A stretch of DNA of 64,000 nt, from assembly GCA_017550025.1 (NCBI GenBank), contig JAFYLU010000073.1, forward strand, positions 41,378-105,377, read 5' to 3'. The position numbers and the translations under genes are program-made. This stretch comes from Bacteroidales bacterium (GTDB lineage: Bacteria > Bacteroidota > Bacteroidia > Bacteroidales > UBA932). A model generated the notes under the pieces. It saw nothing but the letters and a program-made list of their open reading frames with translations. It made no database searches and was not told the DNA's origin. Position 1 is the stretch's first letter. Every line of letters begins with the position of its first letter. Positions 18,624-31,197 of the stretch are shown here, in pieces.

Positions 18624-18654
18624 TAAAGTTATTAAAACTTTTTTCAAAAAACAA
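18624..18654 (-). promoter_or_regulatory. Possible promoter of the fimbrillin-like lipoprotein
   Basis: On the minus strand TTG (18654-18652), a 20-base spacer and TAACTTTA (18631-18624, one mismatch to TAnnTTTG) precede the ATG at 18598. Confidence 0.4.
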
Positions 18655-18692
18655 GTCAGGCCGGGAGCATCATTGCGTGTTCCCAGCCTGAC
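18655..18692 (-). terminator. Terminator of the glycosidase operon
   Basis: GTCAGGCTGGGA / TCCCGGCCTGAC (minus sense, 18692-18655, one wobble pair) followed by TTGTTTTTTG. It lies after the GH97 gene and before the promoter of the next lipoprotein. Confidence 0.78.
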
Positions 18693-18743
18693 CTATGAAC
18701 TGAATCGTTTTATTTTCCGTCACCCTGCTTATGCAGGAATGGA

Positions 18744-22887
<4,144 letters not shown>

Positions 22888-22889
22888 GA

Positions 22890-24113
22890 CTACTCGGCAG
22901 TGATTTCGTATGTCCAAGGAGCCTTGAGCTCAACCTTGACCGTAACCTTGTTTTCAGGAAGCGTACGTGTAAACACGAGAACGCTGTCCTCCGCAGAAAC
23001 CACCTCGAACTTTCCGCCCTTGTCGCCTGCAGAAAGTGCAGGGTTGGCGTGACGGACAGCTATGAGTTCCTTGTAGAAGTCGAAGTACTCGTTCTTCTCC
23101 CATGCAGGAACCGGATCCTTCTCAAAGAACTCGAATCTCTTGTTCCAGCCCATTTCCTGACCTGTATAGATGAGCGGCTGGCCACCAGGAAGAGTGAATG
23201 TGAGGACTGCCATGACCTTTGCGGCGTCCCCCATCCTCTCGAACTCTGTACCTGCCCATGAGTTCTCGTCATGGTTGGATGTGAACATGAGACGGAATGC
23301 ATCTGCAGGCTGTCTCTCTGCATCCTTTGCCAGATACTCAAGAAGTTCAGGGATATTCTTCTCTCCGCGTGCGATGGCATTCATCATATGGTGAAGCTCC
23401 CATGAATATGATGAATTGAAGCCGGAAAGCGAGTGGAGAAGAGGCTCTTCACCTTCCGCGAGCATGTACATTTCAGGATAGTCGGCACGAAGTCCTGCGA
23501 TGGTCTCCTTCCAGAACTCAAGCGGAACCTCACATGCCATGTCGCAACGGAAGCCGTCGATACCGCGCTCCATCCAGAAACGCATTGCATCCGCCATGCC
23601 CTTCCATACATCCTTGTTCTCGTAATTGAGGTTGGCTGTATCAGACCAGTCAGCTGTAAATGTAGTATTGCCTTCAGCATCACGCTCATACCACTCCGGA
23701 GCACGTTCAGTTGTCCATACTGCATCAGGAGAAGTGTGGTTCGCCACCCAGTCGATAACGACGCGTAGCCCGAGTCTGTGTGCCTCGGCCACGAAATTGT
23801 CGAAATCCTCGAGTGTACCGAATTCCGGATTGACAGCACAGTAATCCCTTACTGCATAATATGATCCGAGAGTTCCTTTTCTGCCATCCACTCCGATAGG
23901 ATAAATCGGCATGAGCCATACGATATCTACGCCGAGTTCCGCAAGACGAGGAAGTTCCTGCTGCGCGGCAGCAAATGTTCCTTCCGGTGTGTACTGTCGT
24001 ACATTCATTTCATATACGACCGAATTTTCAAGAGGCTGCTGCTGTGGGGCCGGTGCCTGTGTGCATGACAGTGCCATAAGCGCAGCGCAGATTGCAATGA
24101 TTGTCTTCTTCAT
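22890..24113 (-). CDS. GH13 alpha-amylase, compact lipoprotein form
   Basis: A 407-residue protein with lipobox MALSC (Cys17) and no extra modules. The GH13 motifs are complete: WLMPIYPIG, DWVANHTS, GFRCDMACEVP (Asp191), MLAEGEEP (Glu220) and FTSNHDENSW (Asp282). The short length and lack of N-terminal domain distinguish it from the neopullulanase next to it; it may prefer small malto-oligosaccharides. Its stop is two bases from the next gene's ATG, indicating tight co-translation. A composite palindromic repeat occupies most of the 87 bases between it and the pullulanase gene. Confidence 0.9.
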   Translation of the reverse strand: MKKTIIAICAALMALSCTQAPAPQQQPLENSVVYEMNVRQYTPEGTFAAAQQELPRLAELGVDIVWLMPIYPIGVDGRKGTLGSYYAVRDYCAVNPEFGTLEDFDNFVAEAHRLGLRVVIDWVANHTSPDAVWTTERAPEWYERDAEGNTTFTADWSDTANLNYENKDVWKGMADAMRFWMERGIDGFRCDMACEVPLEFWKETIAGLRADYPEMYMLAEGEEPLLHSLSGFNSSYSWELHHMMNAIARGEKNIPELLEYLAKDAERQPADAFRLMFTSNHDENSWAGTEFERMGDAAKVMAVLTFTLPGGQPLIYTGQEMGWNKRFEFFEKDPVPAWEKNEYFDFYKELIAVRHANPALSAGDKGGKFEVVSAEDSVLVFTRTLPENKVTVKVELKAPWTYEITAE

Positions 24114-24141
24114 ATCTTCTGTTATTGATTATTTTCTTTTT

Positions 24142-24209
24142 GAGATCCCCGATCAGGTCGGGGATGACGTACGGGCGTCATTGCCGGGAGAACCGGCAAT
24201 CTACATCTC
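24142..24209. repeat. Composite REP-like palindrome (three nested hairpins)
   Basis: ATCCCCGA/TCGGGGAT (24145-24152, 24158-24165), ATGACG/CGTCAT (24164-24169, 24176-24181) and ATTGCCGG/CCGGCAAT (24180-24187, 24193-24200), enclosed by GAGAT (24142-24146) and ATCTC (24205-24209). It reaches the last codons of the pullulanase gene. Similar hairpins occur at 50737-50807 and 56429-56449. Confidence 0.75.
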
Positions 24210-26156
24210 GGCAAGGATAGTGGCTGACGTAGCTCCGGCAGCGCAATACGAGCCTGAATATGCTCCTATACCATCGGCATCAGCCTTTCCGAGCTGTGCA
24301 AGGACCACATAATTTCCCTGCGGGATATCGATCTTCACATTCTTCTTTGATCCGTTGAGAAGGACAGTGAGTGACTTTGCAGAATCGATGCCCTCGAGAC
24401 ATGTGATACGGAATGCCACTACGCATGGATCATCCACCTCGATGAACTGGAGCTTCTCACGCACAAGATCAGCATCTCCCAGGCAGAAGCCAGGATGAGC
24501 ATGACGGATGGCAGCCAGCGCCGCATAATAGTCCACAAGGTCCTTATACTTTGTCTTGTATGTCCAGTCGATTGCATTGATTGAATCCGGCTTGTTATAG
24601 CTGTTCTTCACTCCCTGCTTGTGACGATAGAGCTCTTCACCATTGAAGATGAACGGAATACCCTGGGATGTATAGACTGCAGTCTGCGCAAGCTTTACCA
24701 TTGCAAGACGCTCTGCCTCTGTAGCTTCCGTAGCCTCTTCAAGACGGTCGCGGAGACAGTGGTCATCGTGACAGCTGACATAGCTGACATGCTGGAGAGG
24801 ATTGTTTGTCCATCTCTCCACGCTGACCTGCGGATGCTCGACTCCACCTGCGATTCCGAACTCCACGTTTGCCTTGTTGCCTGCGACGCCATCCATGAAA
24901 CCGGCATTTTCGCAGCCGAGAGGGCCACGTACCGCATCACGGATATTGTCACTGAATGCTCCCACCTTGTCAAGCATGTATGTGTTCGCCTTGAGAGCGA
25001 TTTCCTCGGCAGGATATGCAGGAGCCGCAGCAGCCCAGCCTTCGCCATAGATGACCACGGCAGGATCGATCGCATGAAGACGCTCGCTGATCTCGTTCAT
25101 TGTCTCAATGTCATGGATGGCCATGAGGTCAAAACGGAAACCGTCGATATGGTATTCCTTCATCCACCACTCGAGAGACTCGATCATATATTTGCGGAAC
25201 ATCTCCCTCTCCGATGCAGTCTCGTTGCCGCATCCAGAACCGTCAAAGAAGCTTCCATCCTCGCGCATGCGGTAGAAATAACCCGGCATGGTACGCTCGA
25301 AGCCTGTATTTGAGGCGTTTGTAGTATGATTGTACACGACATCAAGAATCACACGGAATCCAGCCTTGTGAAGAGACTGCACCATCTGCTTGAACTCCTT
25401 GATACGCACGACCGGATCATATGGATCAGTTGAGAACGAACCCTCGACAGCATTATAGTTGAGAGGCTCATAACCCCAGTTGTACTGATTGTCTTCGAGA
25501 CGTGTCTCGTCGATGGTTGCGAAGTCTGTAGAAGGAAGGAGCTGGACATATGTAACTCCTATTTCCTTGAGATGGTCGAGACCTGTAGCCAGACCGTCCG
25601 GATTCTTTGTACCCTCCTCTGTAAGAGCAAGGAACTTTCCCTTATTGCTTACGCCTGATGTCTCATGAATAGAGAAATCCCTGTGCTGAAGCTCGTATAC
25701 GATGATGTCAGAAGGCTTGATTTCAGGGCTCTTGTCTTCCGCCCATCCTTCAGGATCGGTCTCATCCCAATCGATGACAGCTCCCCGCATTCCGTTCACA
25801 CCGACTGCCTTGGCAGCTATACCCTCTGTCTCTTCGAGCCATTTTCCATCTTTGCATACCTGGAAAGTATAGAATGCACCCTTGACATCCTCCTTGACCA
25901 CAGCCTTCCAGAGGCCATCCTTGCCAAGCTTCATGTTCACGATCTTGAACGCCACCTCATCAGAAGCGGATTCATAAAGTCGGAGCTGCGCAGCCTCCGC
26001 ATCGGGAGCCCACACCGCAAATTCAGTCTTGTCGCCCAGGTACACGCACTCCTCAAGAGGAGCAACAGGAACAACGATCGAACCGTCAGATGCACATGAC
26101 ACCATTGCGGCAGCAGCAACAGTACTCATCAGAATTGTTTTAAGTGTTATCTTCAT
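24201..26156 (-). CDS. Type I pullulanase (GH13), lipoprotein
   Basis: A 651-residue debranching enzyme with lipobox MVSC (Cys21). Residues 33-135 form a CBM48-like beta-sandwich (TEFAVWAPDAEAAQLRLY). The pullulanase hallmark YNWGYEP is at 225-231, followed by DVVYNHT, GFRFDLMAIHD (Asp343), IYGEGWAA (Glu372) and VSCHDDHCLRD (Asp464). It would cut alpha-1,6 links in pullulan or amylopectin fragments. It leads the four-gene glycosidase operon. Upstream are three 21-bp-spaced GACGAA repeats and a weak -7 box, suggesting activator-dependent expression. Confidence 0.93.
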   Translation of the reverse strand: MKITLKTILMSTVAAAAMVSCASDGSIVVPVAPLEECVYLGDKTEFAVWAPDAEAAQLRLYESASDEVAFKIVNMKLGKDGLWKAVVKEDVKGAFYTFQVCKDGKWLEETEGIAAKAVGVNGMRGAVIDWDETDPEGWAEDKSPEIKPSDIIVYELQHRDFSIHETSGVSNKGKFLALTEEGTKNPDGLATGLDHLKEIGVTYVQLLPSTDFATIDETRLEDNQYNWGYEPLNYNAVEGSFSTDPYDPVVRIKEFKQMVQSLHKAGFRVILDVVYNHTTNASNTGFERTMPGYFYRMREDGSFFDGSGCGNETASEREMFRKYMIESLEWWMKEYHIDGFRFDLMAIHDIETMNEISERLHAIDPAVVIYGEGWAAAAPAYPAEEIALKANTYMLDKVGAFSDNIRDAVRGPLGCENAGFMDGVAGNKANVEFGIAGGVEHPQVSVERWTNNPLQHVSYVSCHDDHCLRDRLEEATEATEAERLAMVKLAQTAVYTSQGIPFIFNGEELYRHKQGVKNSYNKPDSINAIDWTYKTKYKDLVDYYAALAAIRHAHPGFCLGDADLVREKLQFIEVDDPCVVAFRITCLEGIDSAKSLTVLLNGSKKNVKIDIPQGNYVVLAQLGKADADGIGAYSGSYCAAGATSATILAEM

Positions 26157-26179
26157 ATGTATAAATTATCGCTTTCTTA

Positions 26180-26187
26180 CGAAAATA
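26180..26187 (-). promoter_or_regulatory. Weak -7 box of the glycosidase operon
   Basis: On the minus strand TATTTTCG (26187-26180) differs from TAnnTTTG by one base and has no -33 partner. It lies about 24 bases before the pullulanase ATG and about 31 bases from the nearest GACGAA repeat, the layout expected for an activator-dependent promoter. Confidence 0.35.
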
Positions 26188-26218
26188 CGGAATATTTCTT
26201 ATATATTTTTATATATAA

Positions 26219-26266
26219 GACGAAAGGCTGAAAGATTTTGACGAACGGTAAGATTTCACTGACGAA
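26219..26266. promoter_or_regulatory. Candidate LytTR operator: three GACGAA direct repeats at 21-bp spacing
   Basis: GACGAA occurs at 26219, 26240 and 26261, exactly 21 bases (two helical turns) apart, upstream of the pullulanase-led operon. The same word and spacing recur at 43128-43175 beside the LytTR regulator gene. LytTR proteins are known to bind direct repeats with 21-22 bp periodicity. Binding is inferred. Confidence 0.6.
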
Positions 26267-26275
26267 GACAGGGAG

Positions 26276-26315
26276 AAAAAGTACAGGTCTTCCCTGCCGC
26301 CTGACAGAGAAGACC
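26276..26315 (-). terminator. Terminator after the first SusC/SusD pair
   Basis: Minus sense: GGTCTTC (26315-26309) pairs with GAAGACC (26292-26286), followed by TGTACTTTTTC. It ends the SusD transcript at 26342 before the glycosidase operon's control region. Confidence 0.6.
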
Positions 26316-26341
26316 CGCGTTCCATGCTGGCGACAGTCCGG

Positions 26342-27973
26342 CTAATAGCCTGGGTTCTGGACCAATGCATTGTTGGTTGCCATTTCTGTCGCAGGGATCG
26401 GGAATATGGACTTGTAGTCAGGAAAAGCCTTTCCTGCATAAGAATCCCCTCCCTTGTATGGCCAGAGATATGCCGAAGAAGTATACAGTTCGTACCGTAT
26501 GAGGTCAGTGCGCCTATGGGCTTCCCATAGCAGTTCCCTCGCCCTTTCCTCCACAAGATACGCTGTCGTCACTGCAGACGGAGCCTCCGCTCCGGACCTG
26601 TCGGCCAGTTCCACTAGCTTCGGAAGTGCCGTCGCTTCCACTCCCAGATTCATGCATGCCTCTGCATAGATGAGATAGATTTCACCCAGTCTGATCATCG
26701 GGAAATCGACATCAGAATAAGCCTTAACTGCAGACACCGGCAGAAAGGACTGATCCGTCTGATCATGGGGTATATTGTTGAACTTCAGGCATGACCATCC
26801 GTTCATGAAGGAATAGAGAGCACCTTCCATCGACTCGGAACGGTCCTTTATGTAGAATACCTGTCCACGCCTGTCAGCAATGTCGTATCGACCTGTCTGA
26901 TAATCCTTACCCAGCACATCGAAATATCTTTCGACATATTCGTAGGGAACCCTCAGTCCGGCCCAGCCGTTTCTCTGGCCGTTGGGTCGCGACTGATCCG
27001 TAATGTCTGTCGATGCAAGCGAGGCACTCAACAGGTAGGATGTACCTCCATATGACTGCGTCTTTTCCGCATTGTATCCGACCGCCCACAGCATTTCGGC
27101 GCGAGCTTGTGGATTTTCCCCGTTATCTCCCCTGAAAAGAGCCTGATAATCAGGACATAGTGAATATCCCATCGTGAAGATCTCCTCACACACATTCTTT
27201 GCATCCTGCCATCTTTCCACACCTGTATACACTTCGGAATTCAGATACATCCTGGCAAGCAGTCCTGCAGCGGAGCCCTTGTCGGCACGGGGATAAAGGC
27301 TCCTCGGGGCAGGAAGCGCACTGTCCGCAGACATGAGAGAGACAAGTTCAGCCACACAGAAGTCATATATGTCCGTACGGGAGGCCTGCTGCGGGAAATA
27401 TGTACCACCGAAAGGAGAGTCTTCAGTGGTGAAAGGCACGCTGCCGAAGCAGTCCAGAGCCATCCAGTAGAGATAGGCCCTTATGAACCTTGCTTCCGCT
27501 CTGAATCCCTGGATCCTTGATGCAAGATCGGGAGGAACTCCCCGGGAAGCAAGACGGTCCGGAGAAGTCTGGCGGAGATATTCATTGACGAATGCAATTC
27601 CTTGCAGGGCACGCACATACACGGCATACACCGCATCATTCTGCACTTCCGTCCATGTGTTGGTATTCAGATCACGCACCCAGGCATCATTCTCCCACGA
27701 GCATTTCGCCGCATCAGCTGTGGTTTCCTGGACAGACCAGAAGGCCCTTATCATTTCCGATGCACCGCCGTCCATCTGCTGAAGGTCTGTCAGGTCATTG
27801 GAGACGAACTGGAAATACAGTCTTCCGAGTCCGGAAAGATAGGCATCCTCATCAGCTCCGTATACATATTCGGAAATCGGCTCGGTCTTGTCAAGCGGCA
27901 GGGTATCGAGATCATTGACACAGGCTGTCGATAAGGCCGCAGCCAGCACCATTGTGTGTATATATCGTTTCAT
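26342..27973 (-). CDS. SusD/RagB family glycan-binding lipoprotein (pair 1)
   Basis: A 543-residue surface lipoprotein with lipobox LSTAC (Cys18), the SusD N-terminal VNDLDTLPLDKTEP, tetratricopeptide-like helical segments (FRAEARFIRAYLYWMALDCFGSVPFT) and the C-terminal RARELLWEAHRRTDLIRYELYT followed by FPIPATEMATNNALVQNPGY. It binds glycans at the cell surface and caps the SusC transporter. It follows SusC pair 1 by 11 bases. Position between two starch operons suggests an alpha-glucan ligand, but the sequence alone does not prove this. Confidence 0.93.
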   Translation of the reverse strand: MKRYIHTMVLAAALSTACVNDLDTLPLDKTEPISEYVYGADEDAYLSGLGRLYFQFVSNDLTDLQQMDGGASEMIRAFWSVQETTADAAKCSWENDAWVRDLNTNTWTEVQNDAVYAVYVRALQGIAFVNEYLRQTSPDRLASRGVPPDLASRIQGFRAEARFIRAYLYWMALDCFGSVPFTTEDSPFGGTYFPQQASRTDIYDFCVAELVSLMSADSALPAPRSLYPRADKGSAAGLLARMYLNSEVYTGVERWQDAKNVCEEIFTMGYSLCPDYQALFRGDNGENPQARAEMLWAVGYNAEKTQSYGGTSYLLSASLASTDITDQSRPNGQRNGWAGLRVPYEYVERYFDVLGKDYQTGRYDIADRRGQVFYIKDRSESMEGALYSFMNGWSCLKFNNIPHDQTDQSFLPVSAVKAYSDVDFPMIRLGEIYLIYAEACMNLGVEATALPKLVELADRSGAEAPSAVTTAYLVEERARELLWEAHRRTDLIRYELYTSSAYLWPYKGGDSYAGKAFPDYKSIFPIPATEMATNNALVQNPGY

Positions 27974-27984
27974 CGCTGTTTATT

Positions 27985-30900
27985 TTAAAAGTTTATGTTC
28001 AGGCGTAGCGAAAATGTGCGTGGCCGCGGCCATGTCGAGCCGTCAATTCCGTTTTCCGATATGACTTCAGGGTCTCCTCCGCTGTAACCTGTGAGCACAA
28101 AGACATTCTGTACTCCTGCTCCGACACGGATATCGGTCTCCCACCGTCCTATGCCTCGGAAAGTATATCCGAGATTCACATCGTCAAGACGGAGGAAGGA
28201 AGCATTTTCAAGAAAATAGTCAGAATACCATTGCTGTTCACTGTTCGGGGCCGTAAATCCAGTGGTCTTCACGACAGGAGCCTGATTCGGAAGAGCTCCG
28301 GAATTGAGGTCAAGGCTTGCTGTGGAATTGGCGGATGCAAAGTCATTGAAGACCCAGGTTCCTGCAGCTCCATGTCCGTTCATGCCGAAGTCCCAGTTTC
28401 CGATGGTCATCTTCATGCTGAAGCCATAATAGAACTTCGGCGAAACGCTCTTTCCGGTCATGTACCGGTCATTGCCAGTGATGGTACCGTCACCGTCCCT
28501 GTCCACGAATTCGTTCTGCAGAGGCTTTCCGTCTGTGCCATATTTCTGCTGATATGTGTAGTAGGTGTAAGGTGCATATCCCACCATCTGACGGCACAGA
28601 TATCCTCCGGTTCCTTTAGACAAGGTTCCTGTCTCGATGTAATAGTTCCTGTCATCGGTAGGATTCAGCTTCGTGAACTTCGTTTCCTGGAATGTTCCGT
28701 TGAATCCAAGCTGAAGGCTCACGCCGGGTCTCTGTACCGGAATTCCGCTGACCGAGAACTCCACTCCCTTGTTACGGATGGATCCGATGTTGGTCATAAG
28801 CCTGTTTCCGAAACCGGATCCCATAGGGACCTGTACGGAATTCAGAAGGTCCTTTGTATCGCGTATGTATGCATCGATGCTTCCCGAGAGCCTGTCATTG
28901 AAAAAGCCGTAATCGATTCCGACATTGTATGTGAGAGTCGTTTCCCATCTTATGCCCGGATCATATGCCTGCGGAGTCAGAAGATTCACATAATTTCCTC
29001 CTCCCATATCATATGTCTTATACGGATCGTTCGACATTGAATACCTTGCAAGATGCACATAATTGCCTATTCCGTCCTGCTGGCCTGTCAGTCCTGCAGA
29101 CAGACGCAGCTTGAGGGCCGATACCTGCTTCACTCCCTTCATGAAAGGCTCCTGCGCAATATTCCATGCAAAGGCTCCGGAAGGGAAGAAGCCCCACCTG
29201 TATGCCTTCGCGAACTTGCTGGAACCGTCCCCGCGGGCTGTAAACGTGAAGACATATCGTGAATCGATGGAATAGTTGGCTCTGCCATAGAATGACACCA
29301 TATAGTTCTCGTTCCTGTACGTCAGGTAGCGCGAATCCACTGTCTCGCCCGGTTCAAGCTTGACCTCATCCGTTTCGTTGAAGTATGTTATGCTGCGGTT
29401 CGCCCAGTAGTTGTTCTGCCATGAATATCCCGCAAGGAGCTCGAGGTTATGCACGCCCCACTTCTCATTATAGGCCGCATATGCCTCGAAAACCTGGCTT
29501 CGGCTGAGGCTGACCCCCTTGGTATGCTGTCCGATACCAAGATTCTCCGTATCAGTATATGCCTGGAATGATCCCGGACGCACTCCGTTATAGGAATCCG
29601 TGGCGGTGATGTCAAGTCCCGCGCTAACATTGAAGCTCAAGGCTTCAAACCCATGCACCTTGTATCCGGCTGCAATACGGCCTATAAGGCGGGTCGACCT
29701 CGCATCGCTTATGTCATCATACAGCATCGAAAGCGGACTCGGGCCGACAAGGGTGTTGGGAGAGAATTCCCCTCCTCTGCCGTTTCCGTAATTCCAATAG
29801 CCGTTCGTAGTGGCATAATCGACCGAACCGTCCGGATTCCTCCAGTACGGATCAACTGTAGGGTTGTAAAAGGCCGCCTTCGACACTACGCCGCTGTCAG
29901 TATAATCCGAATATGAATATATTCCCTTCAGATTGAAATCCAAATTCAGGTGTCTGTCAAAGAAGTCCGGGGCAAGATTCACATCCATCGTACCTCTGTC
30001 ATATGATGCCCCCTTCAGAGTTCCCTGCTGCCCGATATACGAAGCCGAGCCTCGGTAAGGCATCCTGTCATTCAGATTTCCGTATACACTCACATTATGT
30101 TCCGTAGCGAATGCCGTTCTGAATATCAGGTCCTGCCAGTCGGTCCTGGCGTTTCCCGCAAGTTCCTTTATACGATTCCCGACAGGTGTTCCGACAGGGT
30201 AAGTTTCCGAATAGAAGGCCATCAGCTCGTCTGCAGACATGACCGTTATGTTCGAAGCGGTCCGTTGAACGCTGACAGAACCGTTATATGCCACCTGTGG
30301 GGCTCCCCCTTTACCCTTTTTCGTCGTGATGAGGATGACTCCGTTTGAGGCACGCGATCCGTAGATAGCTGCAGATGACGCATCCTTTAGTACAGAGAAA
30401 GACTCGATATCATTAGGATTCAGGAGATCAAGCGGATTTGACATGGCACCTCCGGCTCCCTGGGCCACCGGAACTCCGTCTATCACTATCAAAGGATCAT
30501 TCGACGCATTCAGCGAGGCAGAACCTCTGATTCTGATGCGGGAGCCTGATCCCGGTCCGCCGTCTCCCGGAGTCACGAGAAGGCCCGCAACCTTTCCTTT
30601 AAGCATGTCCTGCGTATTGACCACTGCTCCTCTGTTGATTTCTTCAGCCTTGATTGCCGAAACCGAACCGGTCACATCATCTTTCCTGACGGTTCCGTAA
30701 CCTATGACAACCACCTCACTCAGATGTTCGGCATCCTCCTTCAAGACAATGGTTCCAGGCAGGGCCGCCGCCTCGTAAACCTGGGTCACATATCCGATGC
30801 AGCTGATCTCAACCATATCCGAAGGTCCGGACACAGAAAGCGAAAACCCTCCGTCCGGGCCAGTTGAAGTACCGTTGGATGTGCCTTGCTCCACTACCGC

Positions 30901-31029
30901 AGCTCCGACCACCGGACCATAGCTGTCCGTCACAGTACCCGATATCCCATACCCTCCTTGAGCGGAGAGGGCTATGCCGCCTGCCAAAAGAAGCACCAGC
31001 GACACATATATTTTTCTAATCATGTCCAT
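27985..31029 (-). CDS. SusC/RagA family TonB-dependent transporter (pair 1)
   Basis: A 1014-residue outer-membrane barrel protein. After a signal peptide (LVLLLAGGIALSAQG) come the carboxypeptidase-regulatory-like domain, the plug (VVIGYGTVRKDDVTGSVSAI, DPLIVIDGVPV, IYGSRASNGVILITTKKGKGG) and a long barrel ending in FSLRLNINF. It forms an operon with SusD pair 1 and has its own promoter at 31052-31080. The plug is very close to that of the second SusC at 38685, so the two pairs are probably duplicates specialised for related glucans. Confidence 0.94.
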   Translation of the reverse strand: MDMIRKIYVSLVLLLAGGIALSAQGGYGISGTVTDSYGPVVGAAVVEQGTSNGTSTGPDGGFSLSVSGPSDMVEISCIGYVTQVYEAAALPGTIVLKEDAEHLSEVVVIGYGTVRKDDVTGSVSAIKAEEINRGAVVNTQDMLKGKVAGLLVTPGDGGPGSGSRIRIRGSASLNASNDPLIVIDGVPVAQGAGGAMSNPLDLLNPNDIESFSVLKDASSAAIYGSRASNGVILITTKKGKGGAPQVAYNGSVSVQRTASNITVMSADELMAFYSETYPVGTPVGNRIKELAGNARTDWQDLIFRTAFATEHNVSVYGNLNDRMPYRGSASYIGQQGTLKGASYDRGTMDVNLAPDFFDRHLNLDFNLKGIYSYSDYTDSGVVSKAAFYNPTVDPYWRNPDGSVDYATTNGYWNYGNGRGGEFSPNTLVGPSPLSMLYDDISDARSTRLIGRIAAGYKVHGFEALSFNVSAGLDITATDSYNGVRPGSFQAYTDTENLGIGQHTKGVSLSRSQVFEAYAAYNEKWGVHNLELLAGYSWQNNYWANRSITYFNETDEVKLEPGETVDSRYLTYRNENYMVSFYGRANYSIDSRYVFTFTARGDGSSKFAKAYRWGFFPSGAFAWNIAQEPFMKGVKQVSALKLRLSAGLTGQQDGIGNYVHLARYSMSNDPYKTYDMGGGNYVNLLTPQAYDPGIRWETTLTYNVGIDYGFFNDRLSGSIDAYIRDTKDLLNSVQVPMGSGFGNRLMTNIGSIRNKGVEFSVSGIPVQRPGVSLQLGFNGTFQETKFTKLNPTDDRNYYIETGTLSKGTGGYLCRQMVGYAPYTYYTYQQKYGTDGKPLQNEFVDRDGDGTITGNDRYMTGKSVSPKFYYGFSMKMTIGNWDFGMNGHGAAGTWVFNDFASANSTASLDLNSGALPNQAPVVKTTGFTAPNSEQQWYSDYFLENASFLRLDDVNLGYTFRGIGRWETDIRVGAGVQNVFVLTGYSGGDPEVISENGIDGSTWPRPRTFSLRLNINF

Positions 31030-31051
31030 ATAAGCCCATTTTATAACTATT

Positions 31052-31080
31052 CAAAATTACATATGGGCCTGGACAAACAA
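31052..31080 (-). promoter_or_regulatory. Promoter of SusC/SusD pair 1
   Basis: Minus strand: TTG (31080-31078), 18-base spacer, TAATTTTG (31059-31052), about 22 bases before the ATG. No GACGAA repeats are nearby, so control may differ from the other starch operons. Confidence 0.55.
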
Positions 31081-31122
31081 TCCTCAGACCAAAGGCAGAC
31101 AAAACCCGGAAATACTGCAAAA

Positions 31123-31165
31123 GAGCGGGTGGCTGAAAAGTCTACGACTGATCAGCCACCCGCTC
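31123..31165 (-). terminator. Terminator of the Sus transport operon
   Basis: A perfect 14-bp inverted repeat, GAGCGGGTGGCTGA (31123-31136) and its complement (31152-31165), followed in minus sense by TTTTGC. It lies 32 bases after the stop of the surface amylase gene. Confidence 0.82.
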
Positions 31166-31197
31166 ATAATATCACGACACATCTTCAGATGTCAATC

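Noticed and set aside
31072-31103. GAC(A/C)AA words upstream of SusC pair 1 as further LytTR sites
   Set aside because: They differ from GACGAA and are spaced 15 and 11 bases, not 21.
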